This document shows, in pieces, positions 1-6,502 of a stretch of DNA of 64,000 nt (position 1 is its first letter; each line of letters starts with the position of its first letter). This DNA is from Rhizobium sp. RM (GTDB lineage Bacteria > Pseudomonadota > Alphaproteobacteria > Rhizobiales > Rhizobiaceae): assembly GCF_013390595.1 (NCBI RefSeq), contig NZ_JACAWV010000022.1, positions 186,001 to 250,000 of the forward strand, written 5' to 3'. A program made the position numbers and the translations under genes. Below the pieces are notes generated by a model. The model saw only the letters and a program-made list of their open reading frames with translations, ran no database searches and had not been told where the DNA came from.

Positions 1-1
1 C

Positions 2-664
2 ACCATCACCGGCGATATCAACTCGATCTACGGCAATGGCGAGGTCGACACGACGGGTTATGGCATCGGCGGCACGCTGACCTGGTACGGCAATGACGGC
101 TTTTACGCCGACGCCGTGAGCCAGGCGACGTGGTACGACACCAACCTGAAATCCGATCTGGTCGATGGCGCACTGAAAAACGGCAGCAACGGCTTCGGTT
201 ATGCCCTCAGCCTCGAAGGCGGCCGCCGCTTCACCTCCGGCTCATGGGTCATCACCCCGCAGGCGCAGCTCGTTTATTCCTCGGTCGATTTCTCCACCTT
301 CAACGACCGCTTCGGCGCCCGTGTTTCGCTGAAGGACGGCGACAGCCTGATCGGGCGTCTGGGCGTGGCGGTGGACCGCGACGAGACCTGGCAGGACAAG
401 AACGGCGAGACCGTTCGCGGCCGCATCTACGGCGTTGCCAATCTCTATAACGAGTTCCTCAACGGGACCGCCATCGACGTCTCCGGCGTCGGCTTCGACA
501 GCAGCAGCGAACGGCTCTGGGCCGGCGTGACGCTGGGCGGCTCCATGACCTGGAAGCAGGACCGCTTCTCGATCTACGGCGAACTCACCGCCAAATCCGG
601 CCTGAAAGACTTCACCGACAGCTACGCCCTCAGCGGAACCGCCGGCTTCCGCGTGAAGTGGTAA
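2..664 (+). CDS. Autotransporter beta-barrel C-terminus (5' partial)
   Basis: The reading frame is open from the window edge to TAA at 662-664, so the start lies upstream. The visible part (about 220 residues) consists of short alternating strands rich in Gly, Tyr and Trp, with motifs such as GYGIGGTLTWYG and a last strand ending FRVKW. A terminal aromatic residue preceded by alternating hydrophobic residues is typical of outer-membrane barrels of the autotransporter (type V secretion) domain. It should form the outer-membrane pore that displays or releases an N-terminal passenger, which cannot be identified here. A GTG at 116 is in frame but only internal. A hairpin lies 11 bases after the stop. 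Confidence 0.85.
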   Translation, partial: TITGDINSIYGNGEVDTTGYGIGGTLTWYGNDGFYADAVSQATWYDTNLKSDLVDGALKNGSNGFGYALSLEGGRRFTSGSWVITPQAQLVYSSVDFSTFNDRFGARVSLKDGDSLIGRLGVAVDRDETWQDKNGETVRGRIYGVANLYNEFLNGTAIDVSGVGFDSSSERLWAGVTLGGSMTWKQDRFSIYGELTAKSGLKDFTDSYALSGTAGFRVKW

Positions 665-675
665 CCTGAAACGAC

Positions 676-701
676 CGGCGGGCGGCAGAAGCTGCCCGCC
701 G
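676..701. terminator. Bidirectional hairpin terminator
   Basis: An 11-bp GC-rich stem (one G-T wobble) closes a four-base AGAA loop. It lies between the convergent ends of the autotransporter gene (stop at 664) and the mrpF-like gene (stop at 704). The T-run after it is weak, so strength on either strand is uncertain. Confidence 0.6.
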
Positions 702-703
702 TC

Positions 704-988
704 TCACTCGATCACCTCGCCCCGCATCAGAAACTTCGACAGCACAACCGTCGAAATGAAGCCGATCACGGCGAAGATGAGGATGAATGGCAGGTAGAGC
801 GGATTGCCTCTTTTGATGGCCAGAACCAGCGCCTGCAGCATGGCGATATTGTAAAGCGTATCGGCCGCCAGAATCCGGTCCTGCGCCCGTGGGCCACGCA
901 GCAGCCGGAGGGCGGCGATCAGCATGGCAAGCGCCAGCATGACCTGAGCGAGACTGGCCGACCAGTAGACGATCATCGAACCCGACAT
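704..988 (-). CDS. mrpF: MrpF/PhaF-like cation/H+ antiporter subunit, orphan copy
   Basis: A 94-residue membrane protein with three hydrophobic segments. The family signature is visible in GPRAQDRILAADTLYNIA followed by a final helix. Length matches MrpF (about 90 residues), a small subunit of multi-subunit Mrp/Pha Na+(K+)/H+ antiporters in the inner membrane. The other subunits (A to E, G), normally encoded beside it, are absent: the neighbours are an autotransporter gene downstream and the divergent chaA. ATG at 988 follows the stop of a 22-codon leader ORF by five bases and has only a weak ribosome site of its own, so translation may be coupled. In Bacillus MrpF has been linked to Na+ and cholate efflux. 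Whether a lone copy works alone is unknown. Confidence 0.85.
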   Translation of the reverse strand: MSGSMIVYWSASLAQVMLALAMLIAALRLLRGPRAQDRILAADTLYNIAMLQALVLAIKRGNPLYLPFILIFAVIGFISTVVLSKFLMRGEVIE

Positions 989-993
989 GGCGA

Positions 994-1062
994 TTACCCG
1001 CGCATGTGGCTGATATCGAACGGAAAAACCGGCTGGAGAATGCAGAGTAAACGGATATGCAT
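994..1062 (-). CDS. 22-codon leader ORF before mrpF
   Basis: ATG at 1062 has a good ribosome site (GAGGT at 1071-1067) placed 14 bases after the second hairpin of the RNA element at 1129-1086. It reads 22 codons to TAA at 996-994, five bases before the mrpF ATG. The peptide (MHIRLLCILQPVF...) resembles nothing I know. Its position suggests a translated leader that couples the RNA switch to mrpF, or a remnant of an upstream gene such as mrpE. No protein evidence; the ribosome site is the main support. Confidence 0.4.
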   Translation of the reverse strand: MHIRLLCILQPVFPFDISHMRG

Positions 1063-1085
1063 GGCGACCTCGTGAAAAACACAGA

Positions 1086-1129
1086 GGGGCCGTCCCCGAA
1101 TGAGAAACAAGACACGGGTCGTCCCGTGT
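1086..1129 (-). promoter_or_regulatory. Guanidine-II (mini-ykkC)-like tandem hairpin, mrpF side
   Basis: Read on the minus strand: P1 at 1129-1112 is a perfect 7-bp stem around loop ACGA (ACACGGG/CCCGTGT). A 14-base linker follows, then P2 at 1097-1086, GGGG-ACGG-CCCC. Two short GC hairpins with ACGR loops, a linker of this size and a nearby ribosome site (GAGGT at 1071-1067) are the defining features of the guanidine-II riboswitch. The loop sequence is not palindromic and points towards mrpF, which favours RNA over a DNA operator. Ligand is inferred, not shown. Confidence 0.7.
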
Positions 1130-1137
1130 GACACCGG

Positions 1138-1165
1138 GATATCATGATCTCCCCTGCCCGGACAA
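1138..1165 (-). promoter_or_regulatory. Candidate promoter for the mrpF transcript
   Basis: On the minus strand TTGTCC (1165-1160) and GATATC (1143-1138) are 16 bases apart. A start near 1131 would place the first riboswitch hairpin (from 1129) at the very 5' end of the RNA. Match to the sigma-70 consensus is only fair. Confidence 0.35.
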
Positions 1166-1172
1166 GCACACT

Positions 1173-1200
1173 CTGGACCCTCGCGCACAGACGTGATAAT
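1173..1200 (+). promoter_or_regulatory. Candidate promoter for the chaA transcript
   Basis: CTGGAC (1173-1178) and GATAAT (1195-1200) are 16 bases apart, back to back with the mrpF promoter candidate. Transcription from about 1207 would include the whole tandem hairpin at 1228-1271. Confidence 0.35.
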
Positions 1201-1227
1201 TCCTCGAACCAGCTTGATAAGCTCCGT

Positions 1228-1271
1228 TCGGGACGACCCGAGGGCGGCATGATGTGATTGGGGACGACCCC
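1228..1271 (+). promoter_or_regulatory. Guanidine-II (mini-ykkC)-like tandem hairpin, chaA
   Basis: P1 at 1228-1241 is TCGGG-ACGA-CCCGA; an 18-base linker follows; P2 at 1260-1271 is GGGG-ACGA-CCCC. The ribosome site GAGGT (1276-1280) starts four bases after P2, and the chaA ATG is at 1289. Such closeness fits control of translation initiation. It is the plus-strand twin of the element at 1086-1129. Confidence 0.72.
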
Positions 1272-1288
1272 GGATGAGGTCACCATTT

Positions 1289-2443
1289 ATGCCCCACATG
1301 CCCGCAATTTCTCTTTTCCGTGGTGTTGTTCCCAAGCTTGTCATCGCCTGGGCCGTCGTTGCCGCGTTTCAGTTCGAGTTTCATTCCTGGCTTTCCGCCG
1401 ACATGTCGCCGATGGTGGCGATCGGCTGTTTTGCCGTGCTGTTTGCGACAATCCTGATGGCGGCGTTCGGTGTCGTGCGTGAGGCCGATGCGCTGGCGCA
1501 CCGGCTTGGCGAACCCTATGGCACCCTGATCCTGACGCTTTCCATCGTGTCGATCGAGGTGATCCTGATTGCCGCCGTGATGCTTGGACCGGGCGAAGCG
1601 CCGACCATTGCGCGGGACTCGATCTTTGCCGTGATGATGATCATCATGAACCTCATCACCGGTATCTGCCTGCTCGCCGGTGCGCTGAAATACGGCGAGC
1701 AGGAATACAACGCCCCCGGCACCATCACCTTCATCAGCATGATCCTGATCCTCGTCGGCGTCGCACTGCTGCTGCCCAACACACTGAGCACGGGCAACGG
1801 CACGTTCACGCCGGTGCAGGCGGTCGTTCTCTCGGTTCTGACCGTGATCGGTTATGGCGGTTTTCTGGCGCTGCAGATGGGCAGATACCGCAGCGATTTC
1901 ATGCAGCCCGAAGCCGGGCGCATGTGGATTCTGCTGTCGGAAGCGGCAAGCCGCAACAAGGCCGACGACACGAAGGCGCAGGCCAGCGGCAGCAGCAACC
2001 TCATGCATGCGGTCAGGCTGGTGGCACTGATGTTGCCCATCGTGCTTCTGGCGCATGACCTCGCCATCATCATCGACAACGGCGTGGTGCAGGCTGGCGC
2101 ACCGGTTGCCGTGGGTGGCGTGCTGATTGCCATCATCGTCTTCACGCCGGAATCCATCACCGCCATCAAGGCCGCACTCAACAACGAAACGCAGCGCGCG
2201 ATCAACCTTTGCCTCGGCGCCTTCGTCTCGACCGTGGGCCTCACGGTTCCAGCCGTGCTGACAGTGGGCCTGATGACCGGCAAGACCGTGGTTTTCGGCA
2301 TTTCAGCGGTCGAAACCGTGCTTCTGGCACTGACCATCGGGCTGACGACGCTGACCTATCTCGGGCACCGCACCTCCGCCACACAGGGCATGCTGCATAT
2401 TCTTCTCTTCTTCGTGTTCGGCCTGATGCTGTTTACCGCCTGA
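1289..2443 (+). CDS. chaA: Calcium/proton antiporter, ChaA family
   Basis: A 384-residue inner-membrane protein with about 11 hydrophobic segments in two halves, as in CaCA-superfamily exchangers. Key acidic motifs are visible: HRLGEPYGTLILTLS with the following SIEV, and FTPESITAIKAALNN in the second half. ChaA exports Ca2+ (also Na+ or K+) in exchange for protons at alkaline pH. An in-frame ATG at 1274 abuts the riboswitch hairpin, but ATG 1289 has GAGGT at the right distance, so I chose 1289. The next RNA element begins 13 bases after the stop with no terminator between. This suggests one transcript with the 56-codon gene and atpB. Confidence 0.88.
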   Translation: MPHMPAISLFRGVVPKLVIAWAVVAAFQFEFHSWLSADMSPMVAIGCFAVLFATILMAAFGVVREADALAHRLGEPYGTLILTLSIVSIEVILIAAVMLGPGEAPTIARDSIFAVMMIIMNLITGICLLAGALKYGEQEYNAPGTITFISMILILVGVALLLPNTLSTGNGTFTPVQAVVLSVLTVIGYGGFLALQMGRYRSDFMQPEAGRMWILLSEAASRNKADDTKAQASGSSNLMHAVRLVALMLPIVLLAHDLAIIIDNGVVQAGAPVAVGGVLIAIIVFTPESITAIKAALNNETQRAINLCLGAFVSTVGLTVPAVLTVGLMTGKTVVFGISAVETVLLALTIGLTTLTYLGHRTSATQGMLHILLFFVFGLMLFTA

Positions 2444-2456
2444 CACGCAGATGCAC

Positions 2457-2500
2457 CGCAGGACGACCTGCGCTCTGCCAAGCGACCAGGGGACGGCCCC
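2457..2500 (+). promoter_or_regulatory. Guanidine-II (mini-ykkC)-like tandem hairpin inside the operon
   Basis: P1 at 2457-2472 is a 6-bp stem CGCAGG-ACGA-CCTGCG; linker of 16 bases; P2 at 2489-2500 is GGGG-ACGG-CCCC. GAGG at 2509-2512 is followed by ATG at 2518. It lies only 13 bases after the chaA stop, so unless a promoter sits in the chaA 3' end it acts within a polycistronic RNA, which points to translational control of the small gene at 2518. Confidence 0.7.
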
Positions 2501-2517
2501 ACAGCCATGAGGCAATC

Positions 2518-2688
2518 ATGATGTGGACCAGCCGCCGAAAGCTTTACCGGGCGATACGCCAGACGATCATGGACAATGCGTGCGAGCGTTCGCCGGGCAT
2601 CGTTACACGCGTGTCCGCGCTCGCCATTTTTCTGCTCACTGCCAACCGTGAGGTGCGTTTTCGCCGTGCAGCAGCCTTTGAACGATAG
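2518..2688 (+). CDS. 56-residue protein of unknown function under a riboswitch
   Basis: ATG at 2518 (a second ATG follows at 2521) has GAGG at 2509-2512, eight bases after the P2 hairpin of a guanidine-II-like element. The product is basic (MMWTSRRKLYRAIRQ at the N-terminus), with one moderately hydrophobic stretch (residues about 28-42, VTRVSALAIFLLTA) and an Arg-rich C-terminus. I recognise no family. The reason to call it is the dedicated leader with ribosome site, placed as in chaA. It could be a small membrane-associated protein or regulator for the neighbouring transporters. It could also be a decayed gene. Confidence 0.55.
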   Translation: MMWTSRRKLYRAIRQTIMDNACERSPGIVTRVSALAIFLLTANREVRFRRAAAFER

Positions 2689-2726
2689 CCGTTGCAATCA
2701 GAGCGCGACGCAGCTAAGAAGCCCCT

Positions 2727-2770
2727 GTGCGGGACGACCCGCGCCTTGAAACGTTCCGGGGACGGCCCCG
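2727..2770 (+). promoter_or_regulatory. Guanidine-II (mini-ykkC)-like tandem hairpin before atpB
   Basis: P1 at 2727-2744 is a 7-bp stem with one G-T pair around loop ACGA. The linker is 12 bases. P2 at 2757-2770 is CGGGG-ACGG-CCCCG. Unlike the other three it is 155 bases from the next clear gene. Between them AGAGG (2789-2793) precedes TTG TTG at 2802/2805, opening a 46-codon frame that ends at 2942, overlapping the atpB start. A leader ORF like that before mrpF is therefore possible. Confidence 0.68.
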
Positions 2771-2925
2771 AATCTCCTTGTCGAGATCAGAGGCCGCCCG
2801 ATTGTTGACCGTCACCCATCATCCAGAAATCATTGGTCCGCAGGCTCTGCGCGCCCGGCAACGCTGTGGCGCTGCTTTGGCGTGCCGTTGGTCTGTCGTG
2901 GCCACAGCCCGTCAGAGGAAGCCGA

Positions 2926-3672
2926 ATGGCCGGACCCATTGAACAATTCGAAGTGAAAAAGATCATCGAGATCAACATCGGCGGTGTGGATCTGAGCTTC
3001 ACCAACGCCTCCGCCACCATGTTTTTGACCGTCGCCATCGCCACCGGTTTCCTGCTTCTGGCGACAGCGCAGAAACGGCTTGTCCCCGGCCGGTGGCAAT
3101 CCAGCGCCGAAATGCTCTACCTGTTCGTCAACAAGACGCTGCGCGACAATGTCGGCAAACACGGAATGCACTTCTTTCCGTTCGTTTTCACGCTGTTCAT
3201 GTTCATTCTGACCGCCAACCTGCTTGGCATGTTTCCTTACGCTTTCACGGTCACGGCCCAGATCGTCGTGACCTTCGGGCTCGCCGCACTCGTGTTCCTG
3301 ACGGTGACGCTCTACGGCCTCTACAAGCACGGCCTCGGTTTCCTGCGCCTGTTCAAGCCGGATGGCGTTCCCGCCGTTCTGGCACCGATCATCATTCCCA
3401 TCGAGCTGATTTCCTACCTCTCGCGCCCGGTCAGCCATTCGGTGCGTCTCTTCGCCGTCATGCTGGCAGGCCACATCACGCTCAAGGTGTTTGCCGGTTT
3501 CGTCGCATCGCTCGGTGCCATGGGAACGCTGGGTGTCGCAGGCGCCATCATGCCGCTGTTCATGACGGTTGCGATCACCGCACTGGAATTCCTGATGGCT
3601 GCCATTCAGGCTTACGTCTTCACCATGCTGACCTGCATGTACCTGAACGACGCACTGCATCCCGGCCACTGA
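2926..3672 (+). CDS. atpB: F0F1 ATP synthase subunit a, stand-alone paralogue-like copy
   Basis: A 248-residue protein aligning end to end with alphaproteobacterial subunit a, the proton-channel subunit of the F0 motor in the inner membrane. The essential Arg is present (R174 in [12 protein letters not shown]), as are E221 and Q228 in the last helix. The usual motif is RLFANM; here the Asn is Val (V178). The normal neighbours atpI, atpE and atpF are absent; instead it follows chaA and a riboswitch. ATG 2926 has AGAGGAA at 2914-2920. Context and the N-to-V change suggest a second copy with a special role, perhaps swapped into the enzyme under stress or acting in ion leak. That it is a second copy is inferred from missing neighbours only. 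Confidence 0.85.
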   Translation: MAGPIEQFEVKKIIEINIGGVDLSFTNASATMFLTVAIATGFLLLATAQKRLVPGRWQSSAEMLYLFVNKTLRDNVGKHGMHFFPFVFTLFMFILTANLLGMFPYAFTVTAQIVVTFGLAALVFLTVTLYGLYKHGLGFLRLFKPDGVPAVLAPIIIPIELISYLSRPVSHSVRLFAVMLAGHITLKVFAGFVASLGAMGTLGVAGAIMPLFMTVAITALEFLMAAIQAYVFTMLTCMYLNDALHPGH

Positions 3673-3716
3673 GACCCAGCAACTGAAACCCGGGCACTGA
3701 ATCCCTGATGTGAAAC

Positions 3717-3736
3717 GGGCGGGCCAAGGCCCGCCG
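3717..3736. terminator. Hairpin terminator after atpB
   Basis: A GC stem of about seven base pairs (GGCGGGC/GCCCGCC around CCAAGG) followed by GCTTTCC. It lies between the convergent ends of atpB (3672) and the DUF6428-like gene (3749). Confidence 0.55.
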
Positions 3737-3748
3737 CTTTCCGCAGGA

Positions 3749-4264
3749 TCAGGCGCAACAGCTTGCAGATGACGGTGTGCAGCACGGCTTTGGCGTGGCG
3801 GTTTCCTGCTCCGCCAGCCACCGGTCACGCGGCTTGCAACTGGCCGGGCGCGGTGCAAGCTCTACCGAGATGACAGTCTCGCCAACCTGCGGCATTGCCG
3901 CGCAATAAAGCGCCATCGGCCGATCCCCGTCGCTGACTTCGAAGGTCAGTCGCGCCGAGCCATCCAGCTTCACATGCTCCGATACCTTGCGGATGATCGC
4001 CGCAAATTTCCCGGCCTGCATATGGGTTCGCCCGCCGTCTTCGACATCCCAGAGCTGCACGAAGATTTCCGCCCATGCCTCGGGGTTCGCGCCGCAATCC
4101 AAGCCCGAAAACTGCCCGGCCTTCACTTCGGTCACATGATAGCCGGGCTTTACCACCTGCCCGTCATAGCGGAACACCAGCGGCAGGTCGGGTTTGCGCG
4201 CCAGCGTTTTGAGCAGAAGCCCGAGGCTGATGTCAGGCGATGAGGTCTTGTAGAAGGCGTTCAT
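3749..4264 (-). CDS. DUF6428-like protein with Cys-rich tail, arsenic cassette
   Basis: A 171-residue soluble protein. The sequence (pattern VFRYDGQVVKPGYHVTEVKAG, then LDCGANPEAWAEIFVQLWD) looks like the DUF6428 family, commonly found beside arsR. Function is not known. The C-terminus is unusual: PKPCCTPSSASCCA gives four Cys in the last ten residues, plausible thiol ligands for arsenite or another soft metal. ATG 4264 is divergent from arsR across a 42-bp gap that holds one inverted repeat, so ArsR probably represses both. The family name is from memory; the tail is read directly. Confidence 0.65.
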   Translation of the reverse strand: MNAFYKTSSPDISLGLLLKTLARKPDLPLVFRYDGQVVKPGYHVTEVKAGQFSGLDCGANPEAWAEIFVQLWDVEDGGRTHMQAGKFAAIIRKVSEHVKLDGSARLTFEVSDGDRPMALYCAAMPQVGETVISVELAPRPASCKPRDRWLAEQETATPKPCCTPSSASCCA

Positions 4265-4279
4265 CTGCGTTATTCCTCG

Positions 4280-4305
4280 TTTCAATATTTCAAGGATTAT
4301 TGAAA
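4280..4305. promoter_or_regulatory. ArsR-type operator between divergent genes
   Basis: TTTCAATA (4280-4287) and TATTGAAA (4298-4305) form a perfect 8-bp inverted repeat with a 10-base spacer, ending one base before the arsR ATG. It can block both divergent promoters. The family prefers AT-rich imperfect palindromes of this kind. Confidence 0.6.
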
Positions 4306-4306
4306 C

Positions 4307-4657
4307 ATGGAAGAACGTCAAGCCCTCGCATCCTTCGGCGCGCTGTCACAGGAAAGCCGGCTACAGATCGTGCGGATGCTGGTGGTGGCGGGTCCGGACG
4401 GCATGTCGGCGGGGTCGATTGCCGAACGGCTGGAAGCCTCGCCCTCCAACGTCTCGTTCCATTTGAAGGAGCTGGACCGTGCCGGTCTGATCGGCCAGCA
4501 ACGCGAGGCGCGCTCGATCATCTACACCGCCAATTATGATGCGCTGAGCGGTCTGGTGCGCTTCCTGCTGGAAGATTGCTGCGCCGGACACCCGGACATC
4601 TGCAAGCCCATGTCCTGCAAATCAGAAGCGAACACGAACGGAAAACCAATTGTCTGA
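4307..4657 (+). CDS. arsR: ArsR-family metalloregulator
   Basis: A 116-residue winged-helix repressor. The recognition region is EASPSNVSFHLKELDRAGLI (residues about 44-63), followed by a beta-wing (QQREARSIIYTANY). It lacks the ELCVCDL helix-3 Cys motif of E. coli ArsR. Instead Cys cluster near the C-terminus: DCCAGHPDIC and a further Cys in PMSCK. That arrangement fits alphaproteobacterial and Acidithiobacillus-type ArsR, which bind arsenite through C-terminal thiols. Binding would release it from the repeat at 4280-4305. Its stop overlaps the start of the MFS gene, implying co-translation. Confidence 0.85.
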   Translation: MEERQALASFGALSQESRLQIVRMLVVAGPDGMSAGSIAERLEASPSNVSFHLKELDRAGLIGQQREARSIIYTANYDALSGLVRFLLEDCCAGHPDICKPMSCKSEANTNGKPIV

Positions 4658-5828
4658 TCGTGTGCCTGTTGCCGCCGTCCTGCTGCTGGGCGTTACCCAG
4701 AACATCGGTTACGGAACGCTCTATTACAGTTTCAGCATTCTTGCGCCTGATATGGCCGGGCATTTCGGGCTTTCGCAGCAATGGGTGTTTGCCGCGCTGT
4801 CGGTGGCGCTCATGGTTGGCGGGTTGACGGCGCCGTGGCTTGGCACGCTATTTGACCGGCTGGGCGCGGCAAAGGTCATGACGGCAGGCTCGGCGGTGGC
4901 GGCGGCAGCGCTTGTTGCCTGCGCCTACGCACCGGAAAAGGCATCCTATGCCGCCGCGCTGATCGTGATGGAGGTGGCGGCCAACCTCGTTCAGTATGGC
5001 GCGGCCTTTGCGCTTCTGGTGCAGCTTCAGCCGCAGGTCGCCGCACGCAGCATCACCTATCTGACGCTGATTGCCGGTTTTGCCTCCACCATCTTCTGGC
5101 CGATCACCACGGCACTGCACGCCCATCTGTCGTGGCAGCAGGTCTATCTGGTGTTTGCCGCCCTGAACCTGTTGATCTGCCTGCCGCTTCACGCCTGGCT
5201 TGCCGCGACCATGGTAACGTCGCGCAACGCCCCTGCCCGCGAGGTCCAGCTTGTCGAAGGCGTCCTGCCTGGAGAGCATCGAAAGCTTGGATTTGTGCTG
5301 ATGGTGGCGGGCTTCTCCCTGACCTCGCTGGTCAGCGCCGCCGTGCTGGTGCACATGGTGCCGCTGCTGTCCGGCCTCGGGCTTGGCGCAGCCGCCGCCA
5401 TGATCGCCACCCTGTTCGGCCCCTCACAGGTGGCGAGCCGGTTGATCAACATGGTGTTCGGCAAGGGCATCGATGCCGCGCATCTGGCCATCATCGCCGC
5501 CGCGCTGATGCCGGCAGGCGTGATGACGCTTGCCGTTTCAGCACCCTCCATCGCCGGCGCCATGGTCTTTGCCGTGGTCTTCGGCATGGGCAATGGCCTG
5601 TTGAGCATCGTGATCGGCGCCTTGCCGCTCCACCTCTTCGGCAGCCAGGGTTATGGCAGGCTGCAGGGAAAGATGATGGCGGCGCGTCTGATCGTCTCCG
5701 CACTCGCGCCCTTCGCGCTGGCATTTGCCATGTCCGCCATTGGCATCGGCGCTTCGCTTGCGGTCACCGCAACCCTTGGCGCATCGGCGATCATCCTCTT
5801 CGTCAGCCTGGCAAGACTGGCGCGCTAG
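4650..5828 (+). CDS. MFS efflux transporter of the arsR cassette
   Basis: A 392-residue, 12-helix major facilitator. The conserved loop after helix 2 is visible as GTLFDRLGAAKVM. TTG 4650 overlaps the end of arsR by eight bases, with GGAAAA upstream. The position directly after an arsenic-type ArsR makes trivalent arsenic/antimony or organoarsenical export likely, as described for ArsK/ArsJ-type MFS proteins; which of these it matches I cannot tell. The stop overlaps that of the convergent DUF4405 gene by four bases. Confidence 0.75.
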   Translation: MSDRVPVAAVLLLGVTQNIGYGTLYYSFSILAPDMAGHFGLSQQWVFAALSVALMVGGLTAPWLGTLFDRLGAAKVMTAGSAVAAAALVACAYAPEKASYAAALIVMEVAANLVQYGAAFALLVQLQPQVAARSITYLTLIAGFASTIFWPITTALHAHLSWQQVYLVFAALNLLICLPLHAWLAATMVTSRNAPAREVQLVEGVLPGEHRKLGFVLMVAGFSLTSLVSAAVLVHMVPLLSGLGLGAAAAMIATLFGPSQVASRLINMVFGKGIDAAHLAIIAAALMPAGVMTLAVSAPSIAGAMVFAVVFGMGNGLLSIVIGALPLHLFGSQGYGRLQGKMMAARLIVSALAPFALAFAMSAIGIGASLAVTATLGASAIILFVSLARLAR

Positions 5829-6502
5829 ACACCTGATCTGCCGCGTCTGACAAGCAGCAGTGCGTAATGGGTCACGGCGGCAAACAGCCCGACGATCGAC
5901 GCGTAGTTGACGAAGAACTGTAGCGTCGAGGCGTTGAAATCCCACATATCCAGCGCGTAGGTCAGCATCAGCTTCGAGCCGAAACCCATCTCGACCGTGC
6001 TTTCGACACCATGCGCTGCAACGGCCGCTGTCACCAGCCGCAGACCCGCCGTGCGCCAGCGGCTTTTGCCGTCGAGACGCAACAGCGCGGCGCAGGCATT
6101 CATCACCACCTGCCAGCGGGTGCCGAGATGGATGGCGATGACAAGCAGCACCCAATAGGCTGCAAACATATGCAGTTCACGCACAGCAAAGGCGCCGTCC
6201 AGCGCCATGAACGGCAGGAGGTCGCGCGAGATCAGCACGCTCGTCACCAGCATGATCGTCATACCCAGGGCGAGACAGGCGATGGTCGCCAGATTGACGA
6301 TGCGCACGGCATCCAACCTGCGCTTCGCCACGCCGCCATACCAGCGCCGATTGAAGACATTGTGCCCGATGACCAGCGCGAACAGGGCCGTGCCGAAGAC
6401 CTCATGCGCAAGATTATCGAGCCACCAATAGGCCAAACAGGCGACAATCAGCCCGATGGCAACGACATCGAGCAGCAGGCGCAGACGAAAGACGGCGTTC
6501 AT
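5825..6502 (-). CDS. DUF4405-type membrane cytochrome b-like protein
   Basis: A 225-residue protein with about five to six hydrophobic segments and paired His candidates for haem in helices (HEVFGTALFALVIGHNVFN; RELHMFAAYWVLLVIAIHLGTRW). This pattern matches DUF4405/cytochrome b561-like proteins, which often work with flavinylated partners in electron transfer across the inner membrane. ATG at 6502 overlaps the stop of the upstream cytochrome P460 gene (ATGA), so the two are translationally coupled: a haem c protein outside and a haem b protein in the membrane. The electron donor or acceptor is not evident. An ApbE flavin transferase and FMN-binding protein lie 10 kb away (16.3-17.6 kb). Confidence 0.7.
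   Translation of the reverse strand: MNAVFRLRLLLDVVAIGLIVACLAYWWLDNLAHEVFGTALFALVIGHNVFNRRWYGGVAKRRLDAVRIVNLATIACLALGMTIMLVTSVLISRDLLPFMALDGAFAVRELHMFAAYWVLLVIAIHLGTRWQVVMNACAALLRLDGKSRWRTAGLRLVTAAVAAHGVESTVEMGFGSKLMLTYALDMWDFNASTLQFFVNYASIVGLFAAVTHYALLLVRRGRSGV

Noticed and set aside
1086-2770. The GGGACGACCC and GGGGACGGCCCC repeats as DNA operators or CsrA/RsmA sites
   Set aside because: Loop ACGR is non-palindromic and always oriented with the downstream gene; hairpins come in pairs with linkers of 12-18 bases; GGA lies in the stem, not in a loop. A guanidine-II-type RNA explains this better.
2830-3858. Long minus-strand open frame opposite atpB
   Set aside because: High-GC antisense shadow: composition rich in Arg, Gln and His, no ribosome site, and the plus-strand AtpB is unmistakable. 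The same holds for minus-strand frames at 45188-47077 and 48086-49948 opposite the RND genes.
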